DNA from: Achromobacter sp. MYb9
GTDB taxonomy: Bacteria > Pseudomonadota > Gammaproteobacteria > Burkholderiales > Burkholderiaceae_B
Assembly (NCBI RefSeq): GCF_002975275.1
Contig: NZ_PCOQ01000009.1
Location: forward strand, 1 to 64,000
Length of the DNA: 64,000 nt
Direction of reading: 5' to 3'
In this document: positions 52,151 to 62,458 of the stretch, in pieces
Position numbering within the stretch: the first letter of the stretch is position 1
How the letters are laid out: every line of letters begins with the position of its first letter
Position numbers and translations under genes: made by a program
Notes under the pieces: generated by a model
Told to the model about the DNA's origin: nothing
Database searches by the model: none
Seen by the model: only the letters and a program-made list of their open reading frames with translations

Positions 52151-53688
52151 CAAACAACGATGTGATTCTGGCCATCGACGAGGGCACGTCCGGCACGCGG
52201 GCGGCCACCGTGTCCGCCGACGGGCATGTGTCCTGCCTGGCGTATCTGACGCTGCACGTCGAGACGCCCCGGCCTGGCGTCGTCGAACAGGACGCCAACG
52301 AGATCCTGGAAAAGACCATCAGCGTCTGCCGCGCCACCATTGCGGAAGCGGAACGGGCAGGGCAGCGCATCGCCGCGCTGGCGTTGGCGACGCAGCGCGC
52401 CACGGCCGTCTTGTGGGACACGCAGACGGGCGCCGCGCTGGTGCCCGCCATGGTCTGGCAGGACACGCGTTTCGTGGACGAGCTGGACCAATTGGCGCCC
52501 GAGTGGGATGTGCGCCTGCGGGATCGCGTGGGCCGTCCTGTGGGCGTGCGGTCGCTCTATCTTTGGGCGGCGCGCCATCTGCGGGACACGCCGCAAGTGG
52601 CGCAGGCCTGGCGCGAGAAACGCCTGGCGTTCGGTACGGTGGACAGCTGGCTGCTGTGGCATTTCTCGCAGCGGCGGGAGGTCGTGACCACGCCGACCAA
52701 CGCCACGTCGGCCGGGGCCTATGTGCTGGCGGATCACCGCTACTACCTGGAGTGGACGCAGGCGCTGGACTTTCCGTTCGAGCTCTTGCCCGCCTTGCGG
52801 CAGGATGCGGACGACTTCGGGCGGACGCGGCCAGACGTGCTGGGCATCGACGTGCCGATCCTGGCGTCGGCGGGCGACCAGCATGCGGGCGCTATCGGCC
52901 TGGGGTGCCTGGAACGCGGGCAGGCGATGTGCGTGCATGGCACGGGCAGCTTCGTGGACCTGATCATCGGACCCGAGCCGCCTGTGAATTCCGGCCTGTC
53001 CGAGGGGTCGTTGACGATGACCGCGCGACGCCAGCACGGGGTGTCGCATTTTGCCGTCGAGACGTTTGTGGCCACAACCGGCTCGGCCCTGAATTGGGTG
53101 TGCGAAAAGCTGAAGTGGTTCGCGGATGCGCGCGAGATCAGTGCGCTGGCCGCCACGGTGAGCTCCTCGCAAGGGGTGACGTTCGTGCCGGCGCTGACGG
53201 GGCTGCGCGTTCCGCAGATGGAGGCAGCCGCGCGCGCGTCGCTTACCGGCGTATCCATGGCGACGACGCAGGCCGACGTTGCCTACGCCATTCTGGAAGG
53301 CATCGCGCATTCCGTGGCCAGCTGCATCGAGGCGGATGAAGCCGTGTCGGGGGTGCGGGTGTCCGAATTGGTGGTGGGCGGCGGTTTGTCGTGCAGCGAT
53401 CCCTTGCTGCAGATTCAGGCGGACCTGATCGGCATCCCCATCCGCCGCATGCAGGAATCGGACCGGGCCAGCCTGCGCGGCATTGCGTATCTGGCGGGCT
53501 CCTCCGGACTGTTGTGGCCCTCGCTGCGCGAGGCTTGCCAGACCATCGCGACCGACGCGGTATTCGAACCGACCATCGACGCGAATGAGCGTGCGCGGCG
53601 ACGGGCCTTGTGGCACGCGCGGGTGGGATCTGAATTGGGTCACGTCAGACAGTTCAAGCAGGAAAAAGAGGAGGCGTTGCACAAATGA
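52147..53688 (+). CDS. FGGY-family carbohydrate kinase, glycerol kinase-like
   Basis: 513 residues. It opens VILAIDEGTSGTRAATV, the phosphate-1 loop of FGGY kinases with the glycerol-kinase-like DEGTSGTR. The C-terminal half has HGTGSFVDL, a GALTGL-like PALTGLRVP and VVGGGLSCSDPLLQIQADLIG. It would phosphorylate a polyol such as glycerol with ATP. Erythritol kinase (EryA type) is the main alternative, because the next gene also has an erythritol-phosphate dehydrogenase homologue. It is coupled by ATGA to both neighbours. Confidence 0.9.
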   Translation: MTNNDVILAIDEGTSGTRAATVSADGHVSCLAYLTLHVETPRPGVVEQDANEILEKTISVCRATIAEAERAGQRIAALALATQRATAVLWDTQTGAALVPAMVWQDTRFVDELDQLAPEWDVRLRDRVGRPVGVRSLYLWAARHLRDTPQVAQAWREKRLAFGTVDSWLLWHFSQRREVVTTPTNATSAGAYVLADHRYYLEWTQALDFPFELLPALRQDADDFGRTRPDVLGIDVPILASAGDQHAGAIGLGCLERGQAMCVHGTGSFVDLIIGPEPPVNSGLSEGSLTMTARRQHGVSHFAVETFVATTGSALNWVCEKLKWFADAREISALAATVSSSQGVTFVPALTGLRVPQMEAAARASLTGVSMATTQADVAYAILEGIAHSVASCIEADEAVSGVRVSELVVGGGLSCSDPLLQIQADLIGIPIRRMQESDRASLRGIAYLAGSSGLLWPSLREACQTIATDAVFEPTIDANERARRRALWHARVGSELGHVRQFKQEKEEALHK

Positions 53689-55364
53689 TCGGTTGGCTAT
53701 CCAGAAAGCCCAGGAAGGACCGGGCCGATATGACGAACACCGAGCCATTACGTCTGATGCGGCAAGAGCAATTGGACAGGTTGGGCAGTGAGCAGTACGA
53801 CATGCTGATCGTGGGTGGCGGCATTACCGGCGTGTATGCGGCCTTGGACGCCAGTCTGCGCGGCTACCGCGTGGCAGTGATCGAGAAGGACGATTTCGCG
53901 TCGGGCACATCGTCCAAATCATCGAAGATGGTGCATGGCGGGTTGCGCTACATCGAACAGGGCAACCTGGGCCTGGTGCGCCATTCCCTGCACGAACGCC
54001 AGCGGCTGCGCCGAAACGCCCGGCATTTGGTGCAGCGTCTGCCGTTCCTGTTTCCGATCCTGGAGCGGGACGGGGTGTTCGACAAGCGCCTGGCCAAGGC
54101 CTTTGAAAGTTTGCTGTGGACCTACGACATGGCGGGCGGGTGGCGCGAAGGCATCCTGCATCAGAAATTGACCGCCGCGGAAGTGCTGTCGCATTGCCCG
54201 AGCTTCAAGGAAGAGGGGCTGTTAGGCGGGTTCCTGTACTTCGATGCGCGAGTGGACGACGCACGCCTGACCCTGGCCGTGGCGCGCACGGCTGCCTTTC
54301 ACGGCGCGACGGTCATCAATCACGCGAAGGCGATCGAGGTGACGCGCAACGCGCAGGGCAAGGTGGACGGCGTGATCGTCCAGGCCGGTCAGCAAGAGAT
54401 TCGCGCGCGCGCTGGCGTGGTCATCATGGCGACCGGTGTGTGGTTGCGCGATTGGAGCGGAGCGAAGCGGGGCGATGCCCCCGCGTTGCAGGTTCGCCCT
54501 GCCAAAGGCGTGCACGTGGCCGTGCCCTGGCTGAAGGTGCGCAACGATTGCACGGTCACCATTCCGGTGCCCGGCCGCAGCCGCCGCGCGACCATCACGC
54601 GCTGGGGCAACGTGTCCTATCTGGGCACCACGGACGAAGACTATGAAGGCGATCTGGACGATGTCTATTGCACGCGCCGCGAACTGGACTTCCTGCTGGA
54701 AGGCGCGCGTTCCGCATTGAAGACGGACCTGCAGCCCGACGACGTCGTGGGCAGCATCGCCGGCTGCCGCCCGCTGGTCGGCCCGCCCGGCGGCAAGACG
54801 CTGGAGATGAAGCGTAACCACGAAATTCGCGTGGGCGCGGATGGCCTGGTCACGATCGTGGGCGGCAAGCTGACCACGTCGCGGCACATGGCCGAGCAGA
54901 CGATCGACGCCGCGCAGCAGGTCATTGGCCAGCGCAACCCTTGCCAGACGAAGAAGGCCTATTTGTTGGGGGCGGCGGGGTATGACCCGCAGGCCATCGT
55001 GGCCTCAGGTGGCATGTCGGCGCATCTGGGCGAACGTTATGGCACCGAGGCGCGCTTCGTCAGTGACTTGATGCAAGCGTCGCCAGCGCTGCAGGCGCCC
55101 ATTGTGCAGGGCCTGCCCTATACCGAGGCCGAAGTCCTCTACGCCGTGCGCCATGAGCTGGCCGCGACGGTCGAGGACGTGCTGTCCCGCCGGATGCGCG
55201 CCCGCCTGATGGCGCGCGACGCATCGGCGCTGGCCGCGGCGCGGGTGGGGCAGATCCTGCAAGCCGAACTGGGTCTTGCGCCCGAACACATCACGCAGCA
55301 GGTCAATGACTACCTGGCTGCCGTCAAACACGAAAAATCCGTACTCATGGGAGACAAGGAATGA
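53685..55364 (+). CDS. FAD-dependent glycerol-3-phosphate dehydrogenase (GlpD)-like protein
   Basis: 559 residues. The dinucleotide-binding motif is MLIVGGGITGVYAALDA (39-55), and the GlpD signature SSKSSKMVHGGLRYIEQGNLGLV follows. Later blocks are FLYFDARVDDARLTLAVART and IVGGKLTTSRHMAEQ. It should oxidise a polyol 3-phosphate and feed electrons to quinones at the inner membrane. The ATG at 53685 overlaps the kinase stop; a second ATG 45 bp later (MTNTEPL) is also possible and would remove a basic N-terminal stretch. It overlaps the next gene by ATGA. Confidence 0.92.
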   Translation: MIGWLSRKPRKDRADMTNTEPLRLMRQEQLDRLGSEQYDMLIVGGGITGVYAALDASLRGYRVAVIEKDDFASGTSSKSSKMVHGGLRYIEQGNLGLVRHSLHERQRLRRNARHLVQRLPFLFPILERDGVFDKRLAKAFESLLWTYDMAGGWREGILHQKLTAAEVLSHCPSFKEEGLLGGFLYFDARVDDARLTLAVARTAAFHGATVINHAKAIEVTRNAQGKVDGVIVQAGQQEIRARAGVVIMATGVWLRDWSGAKRGDAPALQVRPAKGVHVAVPWLKVRNDCTVTIPVPGRSRRATITRWGNVSYLGTTDEDYEGDLDDVYCTRRELDFLLEGARSALKTDLQPDDVVGSIAGCRPLVGPPGGKTLEMKRNHEIRVGADGLVTIVGGKLTTSRHMAEQTIDAAQQVIGQRNPCQTKKAYLLGAAGYDPQAIVASGGMSAHLGERYGTEARFVSDLMQASPALQAPIVQGLPYTEAEVLYAVRHELAATVEDVLSRRMRARLMARDASALAAARVGQILQAELGLAPEHITQQVNDYLAAVKHEKSVLMGDKE

Positions 55365-56917
55365 TCAGCAAAGAAGCCATCAAGCGCGGTTACAACCGCG
55401 GTAATTACGTCGTGGGCGCGCACACGCCGCCCGCCTATGCGGCGGCACTCAGCGCGACCGGTTCCGAGCCCGGAATGCAGCGCGATCCGGTACGCGTGCC
55501 GCAGGCGCGGATCGACGCCTTGCGGCATGTGGCGGACGAAGTCCTGACCGATACCGCCCACGTCGTGGCCTGGACCCGCGACTGGTGGGCGGCATCGATG
55601 GTGTCGGAAACGGGCGGAAAACCCGCCACGCCGCAGGCAGTGATCGTCAAGGTGTCGACGGTAGAGCAGGTGCAGGCCGTGATGCGCATCGCCAACGCGG
55701 ACGCCATTCCTGTCACCGTGTCCGCGGGCCGCAGCAACGTCACGGGCGCCGCCTTGCCCGTGCGCGGCGGCATCGTGCTGGACGTTTGCCAATTGAACAA
55801 ACTGATCGGCGTGGACCGTGAAAGCCAGATCGTCGAGGTCGAGGCCGGCATGTTCGGCGATGTGTTCGAAGAAACGATCCAGAAAGAGCATGGCCTGACG
55901 ATGGGCCATTGGCCGTCGTCGTTCGGCATCAGCACCGTCGGCGGCTGGGCGGCGTGCCGCGGCGCGGGCCAATTGTCCACGCGCTACGGCAAGATCGAAG
56001 ACATGGTCTTCGGCATGGACGTCGTGCTGGCCGATGGCAGCCTGATCACCGTGGGCGGGTACTCGCGCGCGGCGGTGGGGTCCGACCTGCAACAGGTCTT
56101 CATCGGCTCGGAAGGCACGCTGGGCGTGATCGTGCGGCTGCGCCTGAAGCTGCATCGCCTGCCGGACTACGGCCGCGCCATCGCCTATGGCTTCAAGACG
56201 TTCGCCATCGGTCTCGACGCGTGCCGCGAAATCATGCAGCGAGGCGCCAATCCGGCGGCGCTGCGGCTGTACGACGAACTGGAAAGCGGCGTGCAGTTCA
56301 ACCGCCCGGACTTGAATGTGCTGCTGGTGGCCGACGAAGGGGCGCGGCAGATCGTGGACGCGGTGATGGAGATCAGCGAGGGCGTGTGCGAGGAGCTAGG
56401 CGAAAAATTGGATGGCGAGGCGGTCTTCGAACGCTGGCTGGAAACCCGCTACCTGACCGGCAAGAGCGCCGAAGGGTTCAAGCGCAGCCCGGGGTTCGTC
56501 GCCGACACGCTGGAAATGGCAGGCCGCTGGAGCGACCTGCCTGCCATCTACGCAGAGGTGGTGGCGGCGGTCAACGCGGTGCCCGGCACGCTGGCCGGTT
56601 CCGCGCATCAATCGCACGCCTATGTCGACGGTGCCTGCCTGTACTTTTCATTGCGCGGCGAAGTCCAGGTGGAGCGGCGTGCCCAGTGGTATCGCGCGGC
56701 CTGGGATGCGGCCAACGCCGTGCTGATTAAATATAATGCCGCGCTCAGCCACCATCACGGGGTGGGTCTGTTGCGCGCGCCGTACATGCAGGAATCGTTG
56801 GGCGGCGCGTTCGAGGTGCTGCGCACGATCAAGCGCACACTGGATCCGCAGAACATCCTTAACCCCGGCAAGCTGGGGCTAAGCGATCAGCGCTTTTACG
56901 GTCAGGAAGATCGATAA
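55361..56917 (+). CDS. FAD-binding oxidoreductase of the alkyl-DHAP synthase/glycolate oxidase family
   Basis: 518 residues. The PCMH-type FAD domain covers about 88-270 (VTVSAGRSNVTGAAL, GHWPSSFGISTVGGWAACRGAG, YGKIEDMVFG). The C-terminal cap contains HHHGVGLLR at about 464, a hallmark of alkylglycerone-phosphate synthases, and ends LDPQNILNPGKLGL like GlcD-type oxidases. True ether-lipid synthesis is unlikely in this setting. Redox action on a glycerol-phosphate-like compound fits the operon better, but that is inference. It starts within the glpD-like stop (ATGA) and ends two bases before glpP. Confidence 0.88.
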   Translation: MISKEAIKRGYNRGNYVVGAHTPPAYAAALSATGSEPGMQRDPVRVPQARIDALRHVADEVLTDTAHVVAWTRDWWAASMVSETGGKPATPQAVIVKVSTVEQVQAVMRIANADAIPVTVSAGRSNVTGAALPVRGGIVLDVCQLNKLIGVDRESQIVEVEAGMFGDVFEETIQKEHGLTMGHWPSSFGISTVGGWAACRGAGQLSTRYGKIEDMVFGMDVVLADGSLITVGGYSRAAVGSDLQQVFIGSEGTLGVIVRLRLKLHRLPDYGRAIAYGFKTFAIGLDACREIMQRGANPAALRLYDELESGVQFNRPDLNVLLVADEGARQIVDAVMEISEGVCEELGEKLDGEAVFERWLETRYLTGKSAEGFKRSPGFVADTLEMAGRWSDLPAIYAEVVAAVNAVPGTLAGSAHQSHAYVDGACLYFSLRGEVQVERRAQWYRAAWDAANAVLIKYNAALSHHHGVGLLRAPYMQESLGGAFEVLRTIKRTLDPQNILNPGKLGLSDQRFYGQEDR

Positions 56918-56919
56918 CC

Positions 56920-57504
56920 ATGGATAGGTCATTCGGGGCATGTCTGGCGCGTCATCCCGTCATCGCGACGATGTACGGCCTTGAGCAGATCAATACCTTC
57001 GTGAGCAGCGTGGCCGAAATCGGCATCGTTGCCAACGTGGAACTGCGCAAGCTGGCGCCCGTGATCGCGGCTTTGAATCGGGCGGGCAAGTTCGCGATCG
57101 TCAACATAGACAGCTGCGAAGGCCTGTCGCAAGACAAGGGCGGCGTGGAATACCTGGCGGACATCGGCGTGGCCAGCCTGGTGTCCACGCGGGTAGCCAC
57201 CATCCAGCGCGCCAACCGGGCGGGCATGGTCACGATGCAGAAGGTGTTCGTGACCGACCGTTCCACCTGGCCGCGCAGCGTCAAGGCCCTTGAGCAAAGC
57301 GACCCCAACCTGGTTCAACTGATGCCGGCGCCGATGCTGACGCACATGGCGGAGCAGGACCTGAAGGCGCTGCCGCCCATCGTGGCCTCGGGATTCGTCT
57401 GCAACCAGACGGATATCGGCATCGCGATGAAGCACGGCGCGGTGGGCGTATCGACCAGCGACCACGCCCTGTGGAGCCTGGACCCGCGTCAGCTCAAGGG
57501 CTGA
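56920..57504 (+). CDS. glpP: Glycerol-3-phosphate-responsive antiterminator, GlpP family
   Basis: 194 residues, a TIM-barrel-like protein matching GlpP. It shows HPVIATMYGLEQINTF, FAIVNIDSCEGLSQDKGGVEYL, VSTRVATIQRANRAGMVTMQKVFVTD and LMPAPMLTHM. Bacillus GlpP binds leader RNA in the presence of glycerol-3-phosphate and prevents termination. Here it is the last gene of an operon with a polyol kinase and a GlpD-like enzyme, and the leader has a terminator-like hairpin, so autogenous antitermination is likely. AGGAAG lies upstream; the gap to the previous stop is two bases. Confidence 0.9.
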   Translation: MDRSFGACLARHPVIATMYGLEQINTFVSSVAEIGIVANVELRKLAPVIAALNRAGKFAIVNIDSCEGLSQDKGGVEYLADIGVASLVSTRVATIQRANRAGMVTMQKVFVTDRSTWPRSVKALEQSDPNLVQLMPAPMLTHMAEQDLKALPPIVASGFVCNQTDIGIAMKHGAVGVSTSDHALWSLDPRQLKG

Positions 57505-57505
57505 C

Positions 57506-58513
57506 TCAGTCCAGGCGGGCGCCGGATTTGCGCACCAGTTCTTGCCACACTGCGTACTCGCCCCGGTAGTTCGCCAGGAAGACCTCGGGCGTGTTGCCCA
57601 GCGCGATGAAGCCCATCGCGCTCAGGCGCTCTTGCATGTCGGGCGTGCGCGTCATGGTCTGCATCAGGCTGGCCAGGCGCGCCACGACGGGCTTGGGCGT
57701 CTGGATGGGCGCCGCTATCGCCACCCACCCGACCACCCGGTAGGCATCGTCCGTCAGGCCTTGCTCGGCCAGGGTCGGCGAGTCGGGCAGCACTTGCATG
57801 CGCTGTTCGCCGGTGACGCCGATCAGCGCCAGCCTGCCGTTGTCGACATAGGGTTTGGCACCCAGCGCACTGGCGAACGCCATCTGGATCCGCCCGCCGA
57901 TCAGGTCTTGCAGCATTGGCGATTCGCCCTTGTAGGCGATGTGCGTCATATCGCCCCGTTGCGTTTCGCTCAGATAGGCGCCTCCCAGATGCGCGTAGGA
58001 GCCCACGCCCCAAGAGCCGTAAGCCAGCTTGCCCGGGTTGCGGCGCACGTAGTCGACCAGTTCCGGGCCATTGCGGGCGGGCACGCTGGGATGAACGACG
58101 AGGGTCACGGGCGCCATCGCAATTTGCGAGATCAGCACCAGGTCGCGGCCGGTATCGTAGGGCAGGCTCTTGTACAGGAACTGGTTCAACAACAGCGATG
58201 AACTTAGCGACACGGTCAGGGCATAGCCGTCCGGGGCCGCCTTGGCGACCGCGTCAGTGCCCATGATGCCGGACGCGCCGCCGCGGTTCTCGACCAGAAC
58301 CGGTTGTCCGACCGCGGCGGATAGCCGTTCCGCCACCAGCCTGGCCACGATATCGGTGGCGCCGCCGGCGTTATAGGGCACCACGATTTTGATGGGTTTG
58401 GCCGGCCAGGCGTCTTGCGAGAAACAGACACCGGGCAGGCCAAGCGCGGCCAGGCTCCCGATGCTTTGTTTCAACCACTGGCGGCGCGGCAGGCAAGGGG
58501 CGTGCGCGGTCAT
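57506..58513 (-). CDS. Bug/TctC-family periplasmic solute-binding receptor
   Basis: 335 residues. The N-terminus carries a twin arginine (RRQWLKQSIGSLAALGL), so export may be by Tat rather than Sec. The Bug blocks follow: WPAKPIKIVVPYNAGGATDIVAR, ENRGGASGIMG and HIAYKGESPMLQDLIGG. It is the third Bug receptor in the window and again lacks TctA/TctB genes. It converges on glpP with a one-base gap and diverges from a VOC gene. A 26-bp palindrome lies in the shared promoter region. Ligand unknown. Confidence 0.9.
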   Translation of the reverse strand: MTAHAPCLPRRQWLKQSIGSLAALGLPGVCFSQDAWPAKPIKIVVPYNAGGATDIVARLVAERLSAAVGQPVLVENRGGASGIMGTDAVAKAAPDGYALTVSLSSSLLLNQFLYKSLPYDTGRDLVLISQIAMAPVTLVVHPSVPARNGPELVDYVRRNPGKLAYGSWGVGSYAHLGGAYLSETQRGDMTHIAYKGESPMLQDLIGGRIQMAFASALGAKPYVDNGRLALIGVTGEQRMQVLPDSPTLAEQGLTDDAYRVVGWVAIAAPIQTPKPVVARLASLMQTMTRTPDMQERLSAMGFIALGNTPEVFLANYRGEYAVWQELVRKSGARLD

Positions 58514-58624
58514 GGGCTTGTCTCCGGAAGTTGCGCGTTTGTCCGCTCGGGAGAGGCCCGGACGCCATCGCGCTTATCCGGCGATTCTTGCCTTGCTACG
58601 TTTCTTTGACAATGCTGTCTGTGG

Positions 58625-58639
58625 TTGACATGGTGTCAA
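58625..58639. promoter_or_regulatory. Inverted repeat TTGACA-N3-TGTCAA
   Basis: A perfect 15-bp dyad. Each arm also reads as a -35 box, one for each strand, so it may be an operator overlapping two promoters. No local regulator gene is present to match it. Confidence 0.5.
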
Positions 58640-58673
58640 AAATAATTTGACGGCTGCGGTCGGCCCATTGTGG

Positions 58674-58699
58674 AATAACTGGATATATATCCAGTTATT
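58674..58699. promoter_or_regulatory. Perfect 26-bp palindrome, probable operator
   Basis: AATAACTGGATAT followed by its exact reverse complement. It starts about three bases after a possible -10 element and lies 71 bp before the VOC start. It is AT-rich, unlike its surroundings, and a dimeric regulator is the likely binder. Confidence 0.7.
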
Positions 58700-58770
58700 T
58701 GATTCAATGCCGTGTCGGACTCCCACCCCGCGATGTCGCGGGGCCCGTTGACTCACTGAAAGGCAGATCA

Positions 58771-59163
58771 ATGAAATTTGGATACACCATCGTCTATGTG
58801 CCGGACGTTGCGGCATCACTGGCGTTTTTCGAACGCGCCTTCGGATTTCCGCGCCGGTTTCTGCACGAATCCCAGACTTACGGCGAACTCGACACGGGCG
58901 ACACCACGTTGTCGTTCGCCGCGCATGAATTGGGCGCGATGAACTTCAGCACCGGGCACGTCGAAGCCTCGTCCTCCGCCAAACCGTTGGGCATGGAAGT
59001 GGCGTTCGTGACGGACGACGTTGCCGCCGCGCACGCCCGTGCGGTGTCGCTGGGCGCCACTGAACTCAACGCGCCGACGGCAAAGCCCTGGGGCCAGGTG
59101 GTATCGTATCTGCGCTGCCCCGACGGCACGCTCGTGGAGCTGTGCACACCCATGCACGGCTAA
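58771..59163 (+). CDS. VOC (glyoxalase/bleomycin-resistance) superfamily protein
   Basis: 130 residues, two beta-alpha-beta-beta-beta modules: KFGYTIVYVPDVAASLAFFERAFGF, then GMEVAFVTDDVAAAHARAVSLGA. It ends in CPDGTLVELCTP, a typical VOC C-terminus with the metal-type Glu. Members act as glyoxalases, dioxygenases or binding proteins, and no function can be assigned here. The ATG at 58771 has AAAGG upstream; a longer reading would include the palindromic region. It diverges from the Bug receptor. Confidence 0.85.
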   Translation: MKFGYTIVYVPDVAASLAFFERAFGFPRRFLHESQTYGELDTGDTTLSFAAHELGAMNFSTGHVEASSSAKPLGMEVAFVTDDVAAAHARAVSLGATELNAPTAKPWGQVVSYLRCPDGTLVELCTPMHG

Positions 59164-59358
59164 TTCGGGATTAGCGCGAAAAGCCCGGCTTTTCGGCATC
59201 GTCCGTCTGCACGATCCCCGGATCCAAACCGGGGCGTTACCGTCAGGAATGCCAGAGCGCGGACGCCGGTCCGGACAAGAACTGTCAAGATTTTCAGTTC
59301 TTTAAAGTCATGATCTTCGCTGTGCGATACCTTGGACTTTTCTATTCGGAGAGTTGAC

Positions 59359-60072
59359 ATGTATTCGCTTTCGAAGCGTTGCGGCGCGGAATTTTTCGGC
59401 ACGTTCTGGCTCGTGTTGGGAGGGTGCGGCGCCGCCGTGCTGGCGGCCGGATTTCCGGAGTTGGGTATCGGTTTCGCGGGCGTGGCGCTGGCGTTCGGCC
59501 TGACCGTGTTGACGATGGCGTTCGCGGTGGGACACATTTCCGGCGGGCATTTCAACCCGGCGGTCACCGTCGGTCTGGTGGCGGGGGGACGTTTCCCCGC
59601 CAAGGAAATCCTGCCCTACGTGATCGCTCAGGTCTTGGGGGCGATCGTTGCGGCCGCGGTGCTGGCTTGCATAGCCAGCGGCAAGCTGGGCTTCGATCTC
59701 AAGGGCAGTCATTTTGCGGCTAACGGCTACGACGCCTATTCGCCCGGCAAGTACTCGCTGCTGTCCGCACTGGTAACCGAAGTGGTGATGACGGCCGGCT
59801 TTCTGTTCGTGATCCTTGGCGCCACGTCCAAGCGCGCGCCAGCCGGCTTTGCGGCCATTCCGATTGGCCTGGCGCTGACGTTGATCCACCTGATCAGCAT
59901 TCCTGTCACCAACACGTCGGTGAATCCGGCGCGTTCGACCGGGCCGGCGTTGTTCGTGGGCGGATGGGCGATCGAGCAGCTGTGGCTGTTCTGGGTCGCG
60001 CCGATCGCCGGCGCCATCATCGGCGCCATCGCCTATCGCCTGGTCCGCGATCCGGCGGCGGAAAAGGGCTAG
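59359..60072 (+). CDS. aqpZ: Aquaporin Z
   Basis: 237 residues, six transmembrane helices. The two NPA motifs are at 66-68 (HFNPAVT) and 189-191 (SVNPARS). The selectivity filter residues F46, H177, T186 and R192 match E. coli AqpZ (F43, H174, T183, R189), so it is a water channel, not a glycerol facilitator. This matters because a glycerol-type operon lies only 2 kb away. The ATG at 59359 has GGAGAG upstream. It converges on the gene at 60084-61301. Confidence 0.95.
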   Translation: MYSLSKRCGAEFFGTFWLVLGGCGAAVLAAGFPELGIGFAGVALAFGLTVLTMAFAVGHISGGHFNPAVTVGLVAGGRFPAKEILPYVIAQVLGAIVAAAVLACIASGKLGFDLKGSHFAANGYDAYSPGKYSLLSALVTEVVMTAGFLFVILGATSKRAPAGFAAIPIGLALTLIHLISIPVTNTSVNPARSTGPALFVGGWAIEQLWLFWVAPIAGAIIGAIAYRLVRDPAAEKG

Positions 60073-60083
60073 CCTGCGGTGCG

Positions 60084-61301
60084 CTAGGGCATCTCGTCCA
60101 GTTGCGCCAACTGCGCGTCAGCCGGAAAGCCGCGCGTGCGGTACCTGACCGGATAGCCGGCTTCCTGGGAAAGCAGGGGTTCCAGCAGATGCGCGGCCTG
60201 TTCCCACGACACCACCCGGACTTCGCCGATCTCGTCTTCGGCGTCCGGGCGCACGAGCGCCAGCCTGTCGACCTTGGGCAAGGACGTGTCCACGCCTCGG
60301 GTCCATGACGCCAGCGAGAACGACGTGGCGGGATCGTCGTCTTGCGTGAAGAGGTTGTAGTTGGCCACGAAGATATCCATGCCTTGTTCTTCATGGATAT
60401 GGTCCAACGCTTCTTTCTGGGCGTCGTATTCCGACTTGTCCAGCAAGCGCGCCAGGTGCGCCAGACGATGCGCCAGGGCCGGGCTGGCGGGCCGATAGCG
60501 CACGGGGCCGCGGTCGTCATAGTGGTACATGTGCGCGCTGACGACTCGCCCCTGGTGCAATGCCTGCAGGCTGAATTCCACCATGGCGATCAGCCCGTCG
60601 TCATCGTTGTCTCCGGTAACAAGCAGCACGTCGCGGGTCGGCATCATGAACACGGGACGGCCACGCACCGGCACGCGTTCAAGCATGTCGGGAAGCAGGG
60701 CGCGGCTGATGTCGTAGCCGTCCGCCCAACCGCCGCGAAAGACGCCAGGCGTTAACTCGGAAAAGTGGTCGGGTGCGTCGCGCAGGTTGTCGATCGAGAT
60801 TGCCAGCGCCTGCTCGAACGTCAACGCCCATGCGGCCTCGGGGCCATTGGTCAGCGTGGAGATGGCGTCGGGATGGTCCAGCGCCAGCAGCACGACGCAA
60901 TCGTCGCCAAAGGGACGGAAGGCGGGATGGAATGCCGAATCGTTGCCTTCCGTGCGGACGTGGTGCAAACGCACGTCTTCCAGCGCGCTGCGGCCGCGGA
61001 TCACGGGTCTGAGCATCGGCCGCGCGACCGAAGCCTGTTGCGGCGTGCCCTGCGTACTGCTGGACAGCGCCGATACGAAGCCCCGCAGCGCACGCGTCTG
61101 TTCGGCTCCCCGGGTGTTGCAATAGGCGTGGTAGGCATTGTGCAGATTGAAGTACGAGCCTTCGCCCAGCAGCAGCCGGAATTCATCCGCTTTGTAGGTC
61201 AGTGCGTCCGTGAAGCCTTCGTGCCGCGCCGCGGCGACGAACAGCTTGGCGAACTGGTCCGGCGAGGGCTTGCGCCGGAAGAGAAAGTCCAAAAAACCCA
61301 T
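60084..61301 (-). CDS. Protein of unknown function
   Basis: 405 residues, cytosolic, with no signal peptide or membrane helix. It begins MGFLDFLFRRKPSPDQFAKL, a short hydrophobic-basic head that may touch the membrane. Further blocks are FEQALAISIDNLRDAPDHFSEL, FMMPTRDVLLVTGDNDDDGLIAMVEF and a C-terminal VVSWEQAAHLLEPLLSQE. These recall the DUF1444/YtpQ group, but only faintly. The ATG at 61301 is preferred to an upstream start that would add 19 unrelated residues. It is a single gene, convergent with aqpZ. Confidence 0.75.
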   Translation of the reverse strand: MGFLDFLFRRKPSPDQFAKLFVAAARHEGFTDALTYKADEFRLLLGEGSYFNLHNAYHAYCNTRGAEQTRALRGFVSALSSSTQGTPQQASVARPMLRPVIRGRSALEDVRLHHVRTEGNDSAFHPAFRPFGDDCVVLLALDHPDAISTLTNGPEAAWALTFEQALAISIDNLRDAPDHFSELTPGVFRGGWADGYDISRALLPDMLERVPVRGRPVFMMPTRDVLLVTGDNDDDGLIAMVEFSLQALHQGRVVSAHMYHYDDRGPVRYRPASPALAHRLAHLARLLDKSEYDAQKEALDHIHEEQGMDIFVANYNLFTQDDDPATSFSLASWTRGVDTSLPKVDRLALVRPDAEDEIGEVRVVSWEQAAHLLEPLLSQEAGYPVRYRTRGFPADAQLAQLDEMP

Positions 61302-62418
<1,117 letters not shown>

Positions 62419-62458
62419 CGTCGTCTGTCATCCCGACTACGTCAACTTGTTATACGAT

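Larger units (their letters stand above)
58514..58770. other. Divergent intergenic region with two palindromes
   Basis: 257 bp between the Bug and VOC genes. It contains TTGACA-TGG-TGTCAA (58625-58639) and the 26-bp palindrome at 58674-58699. TTGACG (58648) with TGGAAT (58671) could be a VOC promoter just upstream of the second palindrome. Confidence 0.6.
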
